Origin: Methyloligella sp050110875
GTDB taxonomy: Bacteria > Pseudomonadota > Alphaproteobacteria > Rhizobiales > Methyloligellaceae
DNA length: 64,000 nucleotides
Assembly (NCBI GenBank): GCA_050110875.1
Contig: CP188828.1
Span: forward strand, 1,798,001 to 1,862,000
Direction: 5' to 3'
Of the stretch, positions 34,438 to 42,777 are shown one piece after another. Below the pieces are notes generated by a model. The model made no database searches and had not been told where the DNA came from. It worked only from the letters and a program-made list of their open reading frames with translations. Both the position numbers and the translations under genes were made by a program. Within the stretch, counting starts at the first letter, position 1. Each line of letters starts with the position of its first letter.

Positions 34438-34757
34438 TCCTGCCAAATAGCCCCATTCTGCCCAAAACGTGGCCCACCCATGCGCGCCAGCGCCCATTTG
34501 CGCGTGATGGCAGACAATATTTTATCTAAAATTTTCAGCAACTTAATAACAAACTAGAGGCATATTGGTTGAAAGAAACCTTCCCTTAGGAAATTCGGCA
34601 CAACCTTGCCGCCGCACCGGAGATTGCGATCGACGCAGGCTACACGCCATACAAGAAAAACGCGATCGTCGTCTGGCTTGGATCAGGTGCAAGGGGAGGC
34701 ACCGCAAAGAGTACCCCACGCGAATATTGGCTGGGGTTTGTGTGTGGCGGTGTGACG
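34438..34757. other. gene-free, partly AT-rich leader of the autotransporter
   Basis: This 320-base stretch lies between tRNA-Val and the autotransporter. Bases 34510-34570 are clearly more AT-rich than the surroundings (ATATTTTATCTAAAATTTTC). From about 34590 the autotransporter frame is already open, giving about 50 codons without a usual start codon before GTG 34740 and ATG 34758. That translated segment (with DAGYTPYKKNAIVVWLG) is not a known extended signal region. The stretch may hold the promoter; I see no recognisable gene. Confidence 0.45.
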
Positions 34758-37700
34758 ATGGGTATTTATGCGTTCCGTCGGCAGGGCGTGCCGGCGGCTA
34801 TTCTATTTGGAATGTCCGGCGGGCTGGGGATCATATTCTCTGCCGGTCCCGTCATGGCGGCTGATTTCGACGTGAGCGACCAGGCGAGCTTCTACGCTGC
34901 CCTGCGCGACATGGCGCTCGACCGTTCGAGCAGTCACACGATCAATATCATCGGATCGTTCAGCATGACGGGCGACGTGGCGCCCATCGTGCTCGATGAC
35001 GGTCAAACCCTGACGGTGAACGGCAACGGCCACACCATCAACGGGAACAATCAGTACCGGCCCTTCTTTATTTCCTCCTCCTCCCCCACCACGGGCGGCG
35101 GCCCGACCGTCACCATCAGCGATCTGACCATCGCCAACGGTGCCGGCATCGGCGGCACCGGCTCGGGCGGCGGCATGGGCGCCGGCGGCGGCCTCTTCGT
35201 CGATCAGAACACCACCGTCATTCTCGATATGGTGGATTTCTCGGACAATTCCGCGACCGGCGGTGCTGGCAGCACGGCGTCCGGTATCGGCGGCGGCGGC
35301 CTCGGCGGTGATGCCGGTGCCAATTTCGAGAGCGGTGGCGGCGGTCTTTATGGCGACGGCGGCGACGGCGGCGCCTGGGATGGATCGGATGTCGGCAATG
35401 GCGGCGGCGGCGGTGGCGGCGCCCTCGGCAATGGCGGTAACGGCCTGACATCCGAAGGTGGCGGCGGCGGCGGTGGTTTCTTCGGAAATGGCGGCAACGC
35501 AGATTCGGGCGGCGGCGAAGGCGGCGGTCTCACCGTGAACGGCGAGGACGGCAGCGGCACCCTCGGCGGCAACGGCGCCAGCGGCGAAGGCGGCGATGGC
35601 GGCGATATCAATGAGGACGGTCAGTCGAGCCAAGGCTTCGGTGGTGGCGGCGGTGGCGGCGGCACCGGCGGAAATGGCGGAAACGGAGGCTCGGCCATAG
35701 GAATCATCGGCGGCGGCGGCGGCGGCGGCGGCGATGATGCAGATGGCGGCGGCGGCGGCTATTTCGGCGGCGGCGGCGGCGGCGACGTCTCTGGCTTTGC
35801 AGGCGACGGCGGCGATTACGGCGGCGGCGGCGGTCAGGAAGAAGGCTCGGCCGGCAACGGCGGATTCGGCGGCGGGGGCGGTGGCGCGTCCTCCAGCGCG
35901 GGCGGCAACGGCGGCTTTGGCGGTGGCGGCGGCTCTTCCGAGACCGACTCTTCACCCGGCACGGGCGGCTTCGGCGGCGGCAACGGCTCGACCACCGGCG
36001 GTGGTGGCGGCGCGGCCTTCGGCGGTGCGGTCTTCGTGCGCCAGGGCGGCACCCTGATCGTCCGCGGCGAAGGCACCATGACCGGCGGTCAGGTGACCGG
36101 CGGTTCGGGCGCCGGCGCCGGCGATGACGGCATGGCCCTGGCCACCGGCATCTTTTTGCAGAATGCCACGGTCCAATTCGACCCCGGCGCCGGCAAGACC
36201 CAGACGATCAATGACGGTATCGGCGACGATACCGGCAACGGCACGAGCAAGGGATCCCTGGTGAAATCGGGCGATGGCGAGACCATTCTGAACGGCATCA
36301 ACACCTATACCGGCAGCACGACTGTCGATCAGGGCACCCTCACCGTGAACGGCTCGATCGCCTCCGACGTGCTGGTGAATAGCGGCGGCATCCTTTCCGG
36401 CATTGGCGAGGTCGGCGCCGTCTCGCTGCTCGGCGGCAGGATCGCGCCGGGCGGCTCGTCCATCGGCACCATGCGCGTGAACGGCAATTTCCTGATGGAT
36501 TCGAAATCGACCTACGACGTCCATGTCGACGATGCCGGCAACAGCGACCTGATCGTCGTCACCGGCACCGTCAATCTGACGGGCTCGACCCTGAACGTCT
36601 TGGCGCAATCGGGCACCTACGGCACCAGCACCGATTACACCGTCATTCAGAATGACGGGACCGACGCGGTCACCGGCCAGTTCGGCACGGTGCAGACCAA
36701 TTACGCCTTCCTCACCCCGAAGGTGAGCTACACGGGCGGCACCGGCAACGATGTGGTGCTGACCCTGGAGCGCACCACCGTCACCACCAAGACGATCACC
36801 GCAGATGCTGACGGTGGCTCCGGCGGCGGGAGCGGCTCGACCACCGGCGGAGACGACGACGGCGGCGGAGACGACGGCGGCGGCGGAGACGACGGCGGCG
36901 GCGGAACCACGACCTATGTCAGCTTTTGCTCGGTCGCCGAAACCGCCAACCAATGCAAGGTGGCGAAGACCCTCGACACCTTTCCGACCGACGACACGCT
37001 CTTCTTGAACGTGCTGTTCCAGACGGCGGAAGGCGCCCGCATGGCGTTCGACAACCTGTCCGGCGAGATCCACGCCAGCACCATCGGCGTGATCGCCAAC
37101 GAGACGCGTTTCGTGCGCGATACGGTCCTGAGCCGCCTGATGCAGGCCGGCTATTACACCCGGAACGGCGGCATCGGCCCCCTCGGCATCGGCGGTCCGC
37201 GCATCGCCACCATGACCGGCCCGGCCGCGCAGCCGGCTTACGATTACGGCTATAACGGCTACAATGCGCCGCAATATCTCGCCTCGCCGAGCCTCTACCA
37301 GCCCCAGCCGGTCACCTTCTGGACCCATGGCTATGGCGCCTGGGGCGACTATTCCGGCAATGCCAACGTGGCCGCCGTGGACCGCAATCTCGGCGGCTTC
37401 ATCTCCGGCTTCGACGCCGATATCGGCGGCGGCTGGCGGGCCGGCATCGCGACCGGCGCCTCCTTCTCAAACATCAGCTCGAGCGCGCGGTACAGCTCGG
37501 CCGACGTGGAGAGCTACAATCTCGGCGCCTATATCGGCGGCATGGCCGGCGACTTCGCTTTGCGCGGCGGCGGCATGTATGCCTGGCATGGCATCGAGAC
37601 CAACCGTCTTGCGGCCTTCCCGGGATTCTACGAGCGCGAAAAGGCCTCCTATAACGGCAACAGCACGCAATTCTTCGGCGAGATCGCCTACCCGACCTTC

Positions 37701-38132
37701 CATAACGACATCGCCTTCGAGCCTTTCGCCGGGCTGGCCTATGTCTCGGTCGATACGGACGGCTTCCGCGAAAGCGGCACCTATGCGGGTTTGAGAAGCT
37801 CCGGCAACAGCCAGGATACCGGCTATTCGACCTTGGGTATGCGCGCCGCCGTGACCATGGATTGGGATGGCTGGCTGGTCACGCCCAGAGCGTCGATCGC
37901 CTGGCAGCATGCCTTCAACGACCTGGACACCACCGCCAATGTCGTCTTCCAGAACACCGGCCTCGGCTTCGGTGTGACCGGCATCGCCCTGGCCGAGGAC
38001 ACCGCCCTGATCGATCTCGGCCTCGACTTCGCCGTGGGCGAGACCACGGAGGCCGGCATCTCCTATATCGGCCAGTTCGGCGATGGGGTGACGGATAACG
38101 GCGTCAAAGGCCAGTTCACCTGGCGCTTCTGA
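34758..38132 (+). CDS. glycine-rich type V autotransporter
   Basis: The protein is about 1124 residues. A signal peptide (ending SAGPVMA) is followed by a short beta-helix-like segment (DGQTLTVNGNGHTINGNN). Next comes a very Gly-rich passenger of about 300 residues (coding bases 35150-36030) with runs such as GGGGGGGG. An autotransporter-associated strand repeat follows (KSGDGETILNGINTYTGSTT), then a Gly/Asp linker, and a C-terminal beta-barrel of about 270 residues from FWTHGYGAWGDYSGN to the terminal Phe of TWRF. The barrel should sit in the outer membrane and display the passenger. The Gly-rich pattern recalls PE-PGRS-like or adhesin sequences, but the role is unknown. A GTG at 34740 is the alternative start. 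A terminator follows at 38167. Confidence 0.88.
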   Translation: MGIYAFRRQGVPAAILFGMSGGLGIIFSAGPVMAADFDVSDQASFYAALRDMALDRSSSHTINIIGSFSMTGDVAPIVLDDGQTLTVNGNGHTINGNNQYRPFFISSSSPTTGGGPTVTISDLTIANGAGIGGTGSGGGMGAGGGLFVDQNTTVILDMVDFSDNSATGGAGSTASGIGGGGLGGDAGANFESGGGGLYGDGGDGGAWDGSDVGNGGGGGGGALGNGGNGLTSEGGGGGGGFFGNGGNADSGGGEGGGLTVNGEDGSGTLGGNGASGEGGDGGDINEDGQSSQGFGGGGGGGGTGGNGGNGGSAIGIIGGGGGGGGDDADGGGGGYFGGGGGGDVSGFAGDGGDYGGGGGQEEGSAGNGGFGGGGGGASSSAGGNGGFGGGGGSSETDSSPGTGGFGGGNGSTTGGGGGAAFGGAVFVRQGGTLIVRGEGTMTGGQVTGGSGAGAGDDGMALATGIFLQNATVQFDPGAGKTQTINDGIGDDTGNGTSKGSLVKSGDGETILNGINTYTGSTTVDQGTLTVNGSIASDVLVNSGGILSGIGEVGAVSLLGGRIAPGGSSIGTMRVNGNFLMDSKSTYDVHVDDAGNSDLIVVTGTVNLTGSTLNVLAQSGTYGTSTDYTVIQNDGTDAVTGQFGTVQTNYAFLTPKVSYTGGTGNDVVLTLERTTVTTKTITADADGGSGGGSGSTTGGDDDGGGDDGGGGDDGGGGTTTYVSFCSVAETANQCKVAKTLDTFPTDDTLFLNVLFQTAEGARMAFDNLSGEIHASTIGVIANETRFVRDTVLSRLMQAGYYTRNGGIGPLGIGGPRIATMTGPAAQPAYDYGYNGYNAPQYLASPSLYQPQPVTFWTHGYGAWGDYSGNANVAAVDRNLGGFISGFDADIGGGWRAGIATGASFSNISSSARYSSADVESYNLGAYIGGMAGDFALRGGGMYAWHGIETNRLAAFPGFYEREKASYNGNSTQFFGEIAYPTFHNDIAFEPFAGLAYVSVDTDGFRESGTYAGLRSSGNSQDTGYSTLGMRAAVTMDWDGWLVTPRASIAWQHAFNDLDTTANVVFQNTGLGFGVTGIALAEDTALIDLGLDFAVGETTEAGISYIGQFGDGVTDNGVKGQFTWRF
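35708..35733 (+). repeat. CGG trinucleotide run inside the autotransporter
   Basis: An uninterrupted run of eight CGG units plus two bases codes for Gly. Several shorter GGC runs lie in the same region. Slippage here would change the number of Gly residues without breaking the frame. Confidence 0.85.
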
Positions 38133-38166
38133 AGCGCCACTGCATCGCTTCAAAGCAACCTAGCGA

Positions 38167-38196
38167 AAGGGCCGCTCCATCGAGCGGCCCTTCTTC
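38167..38196 (+). terminator. terminator after the autotransporter
   Basis: A perfect 11-bp stem, AAGGGCCGCTC with GAGCGGCCCTT, closes a CATC loop and ends in CTTCGTT. It lies 35 bases after the autotransporter stop and isolates it from the cytochrome oxidase genes. Confidence 0.8.
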
Positions 38197-38305
38197 GTTG
38201 GTGCGCTCAGCTTAGGGAAATGCACGAAGCCAAGCGAACAAAACCGCCATTCTGCCGTTCCTCCTTCTGCACGGAACCGGAAATGAGGGGAAGCGAGAGG
38301 CAGCC

Positions 38306-39190
38306 TTGGCCAACCGTCCGTCCGACAACGGAAGGAAGCCGGAGGAGCGCGCGGAGTCGGAGCGCGCCGAAGCGGAGACCGCCACCAGCGATCGGATCGA
38401 CGCCGAAGTCGAGGCGACCGCGGGCTTCCCATTCGGCTGGCCCCTTTTCGTTTTCGCGCTCATTGCGGGCCTTTCCGTCGTTGTTTTGCTCTGGTGGCTG
38501 ATCGGCCGTCCTGCCCTCCCCGCACCGCCGGGCGAACCCAAGCTCACCATCGAGATCACCGGCCATGAATGGTGGTGGGAGGTCCGCTATCTCAGCGACG
38601 ATCCCCATCGCGTCTTCACCACCGCGAACGAGATTCACCTCCCCGTGGGCGAGCCCGTCCGGCTGAAGCTCGATAGCGCCGACGTCATCCACTCCTTCTG
38701 GGTGCCTGCCATCGCGGGCAAGACCGACCTCATTCCCGGCCGCACCAACACCACCGTCCTGCAAGCCACCAAGGCGGGAACCTATCGCGGCCAATGTGCC
38801 GAATTCTGCGGCCTTCAACACGCCAACATGGCCTTCGTCGCCGTCGCTCAGAGCCCGGAGGAATTCACGGCCTGGCGGAAGGGCCAGCTCGCCCCCTCTC
38901 CCGAGCCGAGAACGAAAGAGGCGCAGGCCGGCAAGGATATCTTCATGCGGAGCTGCGCCGGCTGCCACACCGTCCGGGGCACCATGGCCCGCGGCGCGCT
39001 CGGCCCCGACCTCACCCATCTGATGGATCGCCGGACCCTGGCCGCCGGCACCCTGTCCAACGCCCCCGGGCATCTCGCCGGCTGGGTCGCCAACCCGGAC
39101 GCGATCAAGCCCGGCAGCAAGATGCCGCGCATCCCGCTGGAGCCGAAAGAGCTGCTCGACCTCCAGGCTTATCTGAGGACGTTGGAATGA
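38306..39190 (+). CDS. coxB: cytochrome c oxidase subunit II with fused cytochrome c domain
   Basis: The 294-residue protein receives electrons into the oxidase. It has only one membrane helix (about 46-66) after a charged 40-residue tail. The CuA domain carries His129, Cys164, Glu166, Cys168, His172 and Met175 (QCAEFCGLQH, ANM). A C-terminal c-type haem domain follows, with CAGCH at 217-221 and a probable Met ligand in SKMPRIP. Standard subunit II has two helices and often a lipoprotein N-terminus; both features appear instead in the next gene. The TTG start at 38306 has GAGAGG upstream. The stop overlaps the next ATG (ATGA). This caa3-like layout passes electrons from cytochrome c to CuA. 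Confidence 0.92.
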   Translation: MANRPSDNGRKPEERAESERAEAETATSDRIDAEVEATAGFPFGWPLFVFALIAGLSVVVLLWWLIGRPALPAPPGEPKLTIEITGHEWWWEVRYLSDDPHRVFTTANEIHLPVGEPVRLKLDSADVIHSFWVPAIAGKTDLIPGRTNTTVLQATKAGTYRGQCAEFCGLQHANMAFVAVAQSPEEFTAWRKGQLAPSPEPRTKEAQAGKDIFMRSCAGCHTVRGTMARGALGPDLTHLMDRRTLAAGTLSNAPGHLAGWVANPDAIKPGSKMPRIPLEPKELLDLQAYLRTLE

Positions 39191-39540
39191 GCACGATCCG
39201 CCATATCGCACGGAACGCCTTTGCCTCCGGGCCTCTCGCTTGTCTTGCGGGCGCGAGCCTCCTGGCCGGCTGTTCCGGCCCCCAAAGCGCCCTCGATCCC
39301 GCCGGCTACGACGCGGAGCGCCTCTCCACCCTGTTCTGGGTGATGACCCTCGGCAGCGGGCTGATCTGGCTCACGGTGATGGGCCTCGCGCTCTACGCAG
39401 CGTGGCGCACCGAGCCGCCCAAGGGCGCCGCCAATCTCCTCATCCTGGGCGGCGGGCTGATCTTCTCCATCGCCGTGTTGACGGGACTTCTGATCTACGG
39501 GCTGAGCCTGATGGCGGTGCTTCGCGGACCGGGCACATAG
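39187..39540 (+). CDS. lipoprotein with two membrane helices, resembles detached N-terminus of oxidase subunit II
   Basis: The 117-residue protein has a lipobox LAGC at 26-29, giving a lipidated Cys29. GPQSALDPAGYDAERLSTLF follows at 31-50, and two hydrophobic helices lie at about 45-67 and 80-105. The GPQSALDPAG segment after a lipidated Cys is what I expect at the mature N-terminus of ordinary bacterial subunit II, just before its two-helix hairpin. Here it is a separate gene, coupled by a 4-base overlap to coxB, which itself lacks that part. I infer a split subunit II or an accessory subunit of the same oxidase. It sits between coxB and the subunit I gene. Confidence 0.7.
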   Translation: MSTIRHIARNAFASGPLACLAGASLLAGCSGPQSALDPAGYDAERLSTLFWVMTLGSGLIWLTVMGLALYAAWRTEPPKGAANLLILGGGLIFSIAVLTGLLIYGLSLMAVLRGPGT

Positions 39541-39557
39541 GCGGAGGGCTGACGAGG

Positions 39558-42077
39558 ATGGAACAGTCGGTGGCTGAGACGGAACGGAAACTGGACGACC
39601 GCGCCAAACGGCTGCTTGCCGCTTGGAAGGCGCCGCCCGGCTGGCGTTACTGGTCGGCGGTGAACAATTCGGAAGTCGGCCAATGGTACGTCGCGACCGC
39701 CTTCGCCTTCTTCCTGTTCGCCGGCGTGCTGGCCCTCCTGATGCGCACCCAACTCGCCGTGCCGGAGAACGATTTCGTCTCTCCCGAGCTCTACAACCAG
39801 CTCTTCACCATGCACGGCTCGGTGATGATGTTCCTCTTCGCCGTTCCCATGCTGGAAGCGGTCGCCATCTTGCTTCTGCCGGAGCTGCTCGGCGCCCGGG
39901 ACCTGCCCTTTCCCCGGCTTTCGGCCTTCGGTTTCTGGTGCTTCCTGATCGGCGGCGTCTTCGTCTGCGGCTCGATCTTCTTCAACGCCTCCCCCAATGG
40001 CGGCTGGTTCATGTACCCGCCGCTGACCTCCGACCCGGCACGCTCCGGCATCGGCGCCGATATCTGGCTGCTCGGCCTCTCCTTCATCGAGGTCGCCTCG
40101 ATCGCCGCCGCGGTGGAGCTGATCGTCGGCGTGCTGAAATTCCGCGCCCCAGGCATGCGCATCAATCTCATTCCGCTCTATGCCTGGTACACGCTTGTGG
40201 TGGGCGGCATGATCCTCTTCGCCTTCCCGCCTTTGATCGCCGGCGATCTGCTGCTGGAGCTGGAGCGCGCCTTCGACTGGCCGTTCTTCGACCCGGAGCG
40301 CGGCGGCGACCCCGTGCTTTGGCAACACCTCTTCTGGATCTTCGGCCACCCGGAGGTCTACATCATCTTCCTGCCCGGCGTGGCGCTGATCGCCATGATC
40401 GTGCCGACCTTCGCCCAGCGCCCCGTGGTCGGCTATTCCTGGATCGTGGTGGCGGCCATCGGCACTGGCTTCCTGAGCTTCGGCCTGTGGGTCCACCACA
40501 TGTACACGACGGGCTTGCCGGCCATATCTCTGGGCTTCTTCTCCGCCGCGTCGTCCGCCGTGGCGATCCCCACCGCCGTGCAGATCTTCGCCTTTCTGGC
40601 GACGGTATTGTTCGGCCGTCTCAAGCCCTCCGTGCCCATGCTGTTCGCCGGCGGGGCGCTCGCCATCTTCGTGCTGGGCGGCCTGACCGGCGTGATGGTG
40701 GCGCTGGCCCCCTTCGACTGGCAGGCCCACGATACCTATTTCGTCGTCGCCCATCTCCACTATGTGCTGATCGGCGGCATGCTCTTCCCCGTGCTGGCCG
40801 GGGTCTATTACTACTTCCCCTTCGTTACCGCGAAGCTGCTCTCCGAACGCCTCGGCCGCATCGCCTTCTGGCTGATGTTCGTCGGCTTCAACGTCGCCTT
40901 TCTGCCCATGCACTTCACTGGGATGCGCGGCATGCCCCGGCGCATCTATACCTATCAGGAAGGTCTCGGCTGGGACTGGCTCAACCTCGTCTCCACCATC
41001 GGCGCCTTCACCCTGGCGGCGGGCGTCGCGGTGATCGTCTTCAACGTGCTGCGGCCCAAGGGCAAGCAACCCTACGCCCCCCGCAATCCCTGGAATGCCG
41101 GCACGCTGGAATGGCTGGAAGAGATGCCGGATATGCCCTGGGGCGTTCGCTCCATCCCCTTCGTGACCCACCGCTATCCGCTCTGGCAGGATACCGATTT
41201 CATGCGCAAAGTGGATGAGGGCGAGTTCTATCTGCCCGACGCCGAGGAAGGCCGGCGCGAGACGATGGTGACATCGGTCCTCGATGCAAATCCGGTGCAA
41301 TGCCTGCGTGTGCCGGGCCCCAGCTTTTTCCCGATGATCACGGCGCTCTTCATCGGCGCGGCCTTCATCGCCGCGACCTTCCACTGGTACGCCGCAACCC
41401 TCGTGACGGCGCTTCTCGGCGTCGCCACGATCTTGGTCTGGCTCTGGACCGGCACCGCCGAAATTCCGGAGCAGGAAGACAAGGATGTCGGGCTCGGCCT
41501 CTCCCTGACCTTCTACGCCTCAGGCCCCCAATCGGTCGGCTGGTGGGCAGTGTTCATCACCATGCTGGGCGATCTGGCAGCCTTCTTCAGCCTGGTCTTC
41601 GCCTACTTCTTCTATTGGACGAGCCACGGCGAATTTCCCCTCGATCCGACGAGCGGGACGGCGCTGCTCGCCTATGGCGGCGGGGCCGTTGCCCTCATCA
41701 CCGCCTGGGGGCTGACCCTCTGGGCGCGGGAGGCGAACAGAACGAGCAAGAAGGCCACCGTCAATCTCCTGCTCGCTCTCGCCTCCCTATTCGCATGCGC
41801 CGCGGCCGCGGGCTTCCTCGGCGGACCATGGCTCGACGGGCTCGATCCGACCGCTCACGCCTACCCGGCCATCGTCTGGGTCTTCGCGTTCTGGATGGCG
41901 TTCCATTTCGGCGCGGGGCTCATCATGCAGCTCTACTGTCTTGCCCGAAACATCGCGGGGCGAATGTCGCCCCGCTACGACACCGACATCCACAACATCG
42001 CCCTCTACTGGCATTTCGTCCTACTGAGCGGTCTCGTGGCGGGCGCCATGATGGCCCTGATGCCATACGCGCTCTGA
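39558..42077 (+). CDS. fused cytochrome c oxidase subunits I and III
   Basis: This 839-residue membrane protein has an N-terminal subunit I and a C-terminal subunit III-like region (from about 650). The haem a His86 is in TMHGS. CuB and Tyr ligands are in GHPEVY (His264, Tyr268) with His313-His314, and the haem ligands are in HDTYFVVAHLHYVL (His399, His401). The D-channel Asp is present as Asp115 (GARDLPFPRL). The K-channel Lys, expected in PTGxKxF, is Gln342 in PTAVQIF, and the Asn pair after FPRL is Ser-Ala. The start ATG at 39558 has GAGG upstream. It reduces oxygen to water and pumps protons, though with altered channels here. Fused I/III forms are known in alphaproteobacteria. Confidence 0.93.
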   Translation: MEQSVAETERKLDDRAKRLLAAWKAPPGWRYWSAVNNSEVGQWYVATAFAFFLFAGVLALLMRTQLAVPENDFVSPELYNQLFTMHGSVMMFLFAVPMLEAVAILLLPELLGARDLPFPRLSAFGFWCFLIGGVFVCGSIFFNASPNGGWFMYPPLTSDPARSGIGADIWLLGLSFIEVASIAAAVELIVGVLKFRAPGMRINLIPLYAWYTLVVGGMILFAFPPLIAGDLLLELERAFDWPFFDPERGGDPVLWQHLFWIFGHPEVYIIFLPGVALIAMIVPTFAQRPVVGYSWIVVAAIGTGFLSFGLWVHHMYTTGLPAISLGFFSAASSAVAIPTAVQIFAFLATVLFGRLKPSVPMLFAGGALAIFVLGGLTGVMVALAPFDWQAHDTYFVVAHLHYVLIGGMLFPVLAGVYYYFPFVTAKLLSERLGRIAFWLMFVGFNVAFLPMHFTGMRGMPRRIYTYQEGLGWDWLNLVSTIGAFTLAAGVAVIVFNVLRPKGKQPYAPRNPWNAGTLEWLEEMPDMPWGVRSIPFVTHRYPLWQDTDFMRKVDEGEFYLPDAEEGRRETMVTSVLDANPVQCLRVPGPSFFPMITALFIGAAFIAATFHWYAATLVTALLGVATILVWLWTGTAEIPEQEDKDVGLGLSLTFYASGPQSVGWWAVFITMLGDLAAFFSLVFAYFFYWTSHGEFPLDPTSGTALLAYGGGAVALITAWGLTLWAREANRTSKKATVNLLLALASLFACAAAAGFLGGPWLDGLDPTAHAYPAIVWVFAFWMAFHFGAGLIMQLYCLARNIAGRMSPRYDTDIHNIALYWHFVLLSGLVAGAMMALMPYAL

Positions 42078-42087
42078 GGGAGGACCT

Positions 42088-42465
42088 ATGATCCGGCTCT
42101 TTCATCGCGACAGTCTCTGGTCCCTCATCGCAGGGCCCACCATCTGGGCGGGACATTTCCTGCTTTGCTACATCGCCTCGGCGCTGTTCTGCGCCAAGGC
42201 CGAGCCCGCCGGATTCGGCTTCCTCGATTTGCGCATCGTGATCGGCATCGTGACGCTCCTGGCCCTTGTCGGCATCGCCTTCGCCGGTTTCCAGGCCGTC
42301 GATCACTGGCGGCGGGCGATGAATGCCGAATGGGCGACCGATTCCGATTCGCTGATCGTGCGCCAGCTTTTCATCGGTCGCGTCGCCTTCCTGCTGGCGG
42401 GCTTGAGCGCCGTCGGCGTGCTCTATACCGGCCTCGTCGCCGTCTTCATCGACAATTGCCGCTGA
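42088..42465 (+). CDS. small membrane protein of the oxidase operon
   Basis: The 125-residue protein has about three to four hydrophobic segments (about 12-35, 48-68, 95-118) and a short charged loop with HWRRAMNAEWATD. It begins ten bases after the oxidase gene with GGGAGG upstream, so it is co-transcribed and coupled. Similar small proteins accompany fused oxidase genes in related bacteria as far as I recall, but I cannot name a family. A role as an extra subunit or assembly factor is an inference from context. Confidence 0.75.
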   Translation: MIRLFHRDSLWSLIAGPTIWAGHFLLCYIASALFCAKAEPAGFGFLDLRIVIGIVTLLALVGIAFAGFQAVDHWRRAMNAEWATDSDSLIVRQLFIGRVAFLLAGLSAVGVLYTGLVAVFIDNCR

Positions 42466-42605
42466 AGGCTCACTCCACCTTCTCGATGGCGATCTTGATC
42501 CTGCGCCGAAATATCTTGGGCCACCACATCGTCCGACAAGGCCGGAGCCTGAACGGACGCCATTGCCATGGCAGCGAACAAGGCTGCCCCCTTTGCTTTC
42601 CCCAC
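42423..42605 (-). CDS. possible small exported peptide, 60 aa
   Basis: This weak candidate starts at a GTG at 42605 with a GGGGGA stretch upstream. The first 26 residues look like a signal peptide (basic start, hydrophobic AALFAAMAMASV, then APALS-DD). The rest is a short polar, acidic then basic tail. Its last 43 bases overlap the end of the oxidase-operon membrane gene on the other strand, which lowers confidence. Its start lies close to ModE-like half sites. It may be a shadow. Confidence 0.25.
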   Translation of the reverse strand: MGKAKGAALFAAMAMASVQAPALSDDVVAQDISAQDQDRHREGGVSLQRQLSMKTATRPV

Positions 42606-42777
42606 AAGTCCCCCGTCGGCGTCCGCGTTATGTCGAACGCTATATCTGAGTGAACATTACGAACATGCGCTATATACATATTGATATAACGTATTCAGTC
42701 CCGATCGGCCGAAGGCGGACCTTGCCTCTGCGCGCTGCTATAGTCCCTCCATCGAGGTAACGACGGGACAGGGCAGC
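42466..42777. other. 312-base gap between oxidase operon and ModE-like gene
   Basis: Apart from the weak peptide frame and the operator-like half sites listed separately, I see no gene here. Bases 42630-42695 are AT-richer than the flanks and probably hold the promoter of the ModE-like regulator. Confidence 0.4.
42638..42691. promoter_or_regulatory. paired ModE-like operator half sites
   Basis: CGCTATAT occurs at 42638-42645 and again at 42668-42675, 30 bases (about three helical turns) apart. The second copy forms an imperfect palindrome with ATATAACG at 42684-42691, of which seven of eight positions match. The CGyTATAT-spacer-ATATAACG pattern is what I recall for ModE-type molybdate regulators. 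It lies 87 bases upstream of the ModE-like gene, so autoregulation is likely. Confidence 0.55.

Noticed and set aside
35250..36020. Regular GGC-rich repeats considered as a CRISPR array
   Set aside because: The repeats are in frame in a protein gene, have no equal-length spacers, and no cas gene is near.
35952..37328. Long minus-strand frame opposite the autotransporter
   Set aside because: It comes from the high-G+C third-position pattern and Gly repeats of the real gene on the other strand. It has no ribosome-binding site or recognisable domain.
39495..41384. 629-residue minus-strand frame opposite the oxidase gene
   Set aside because: The composition (His, Gly, Glu, Asp-rich with no pattern) is that of a shadow of a membrane-protein gene; the plus strand is clearly the oxidase.
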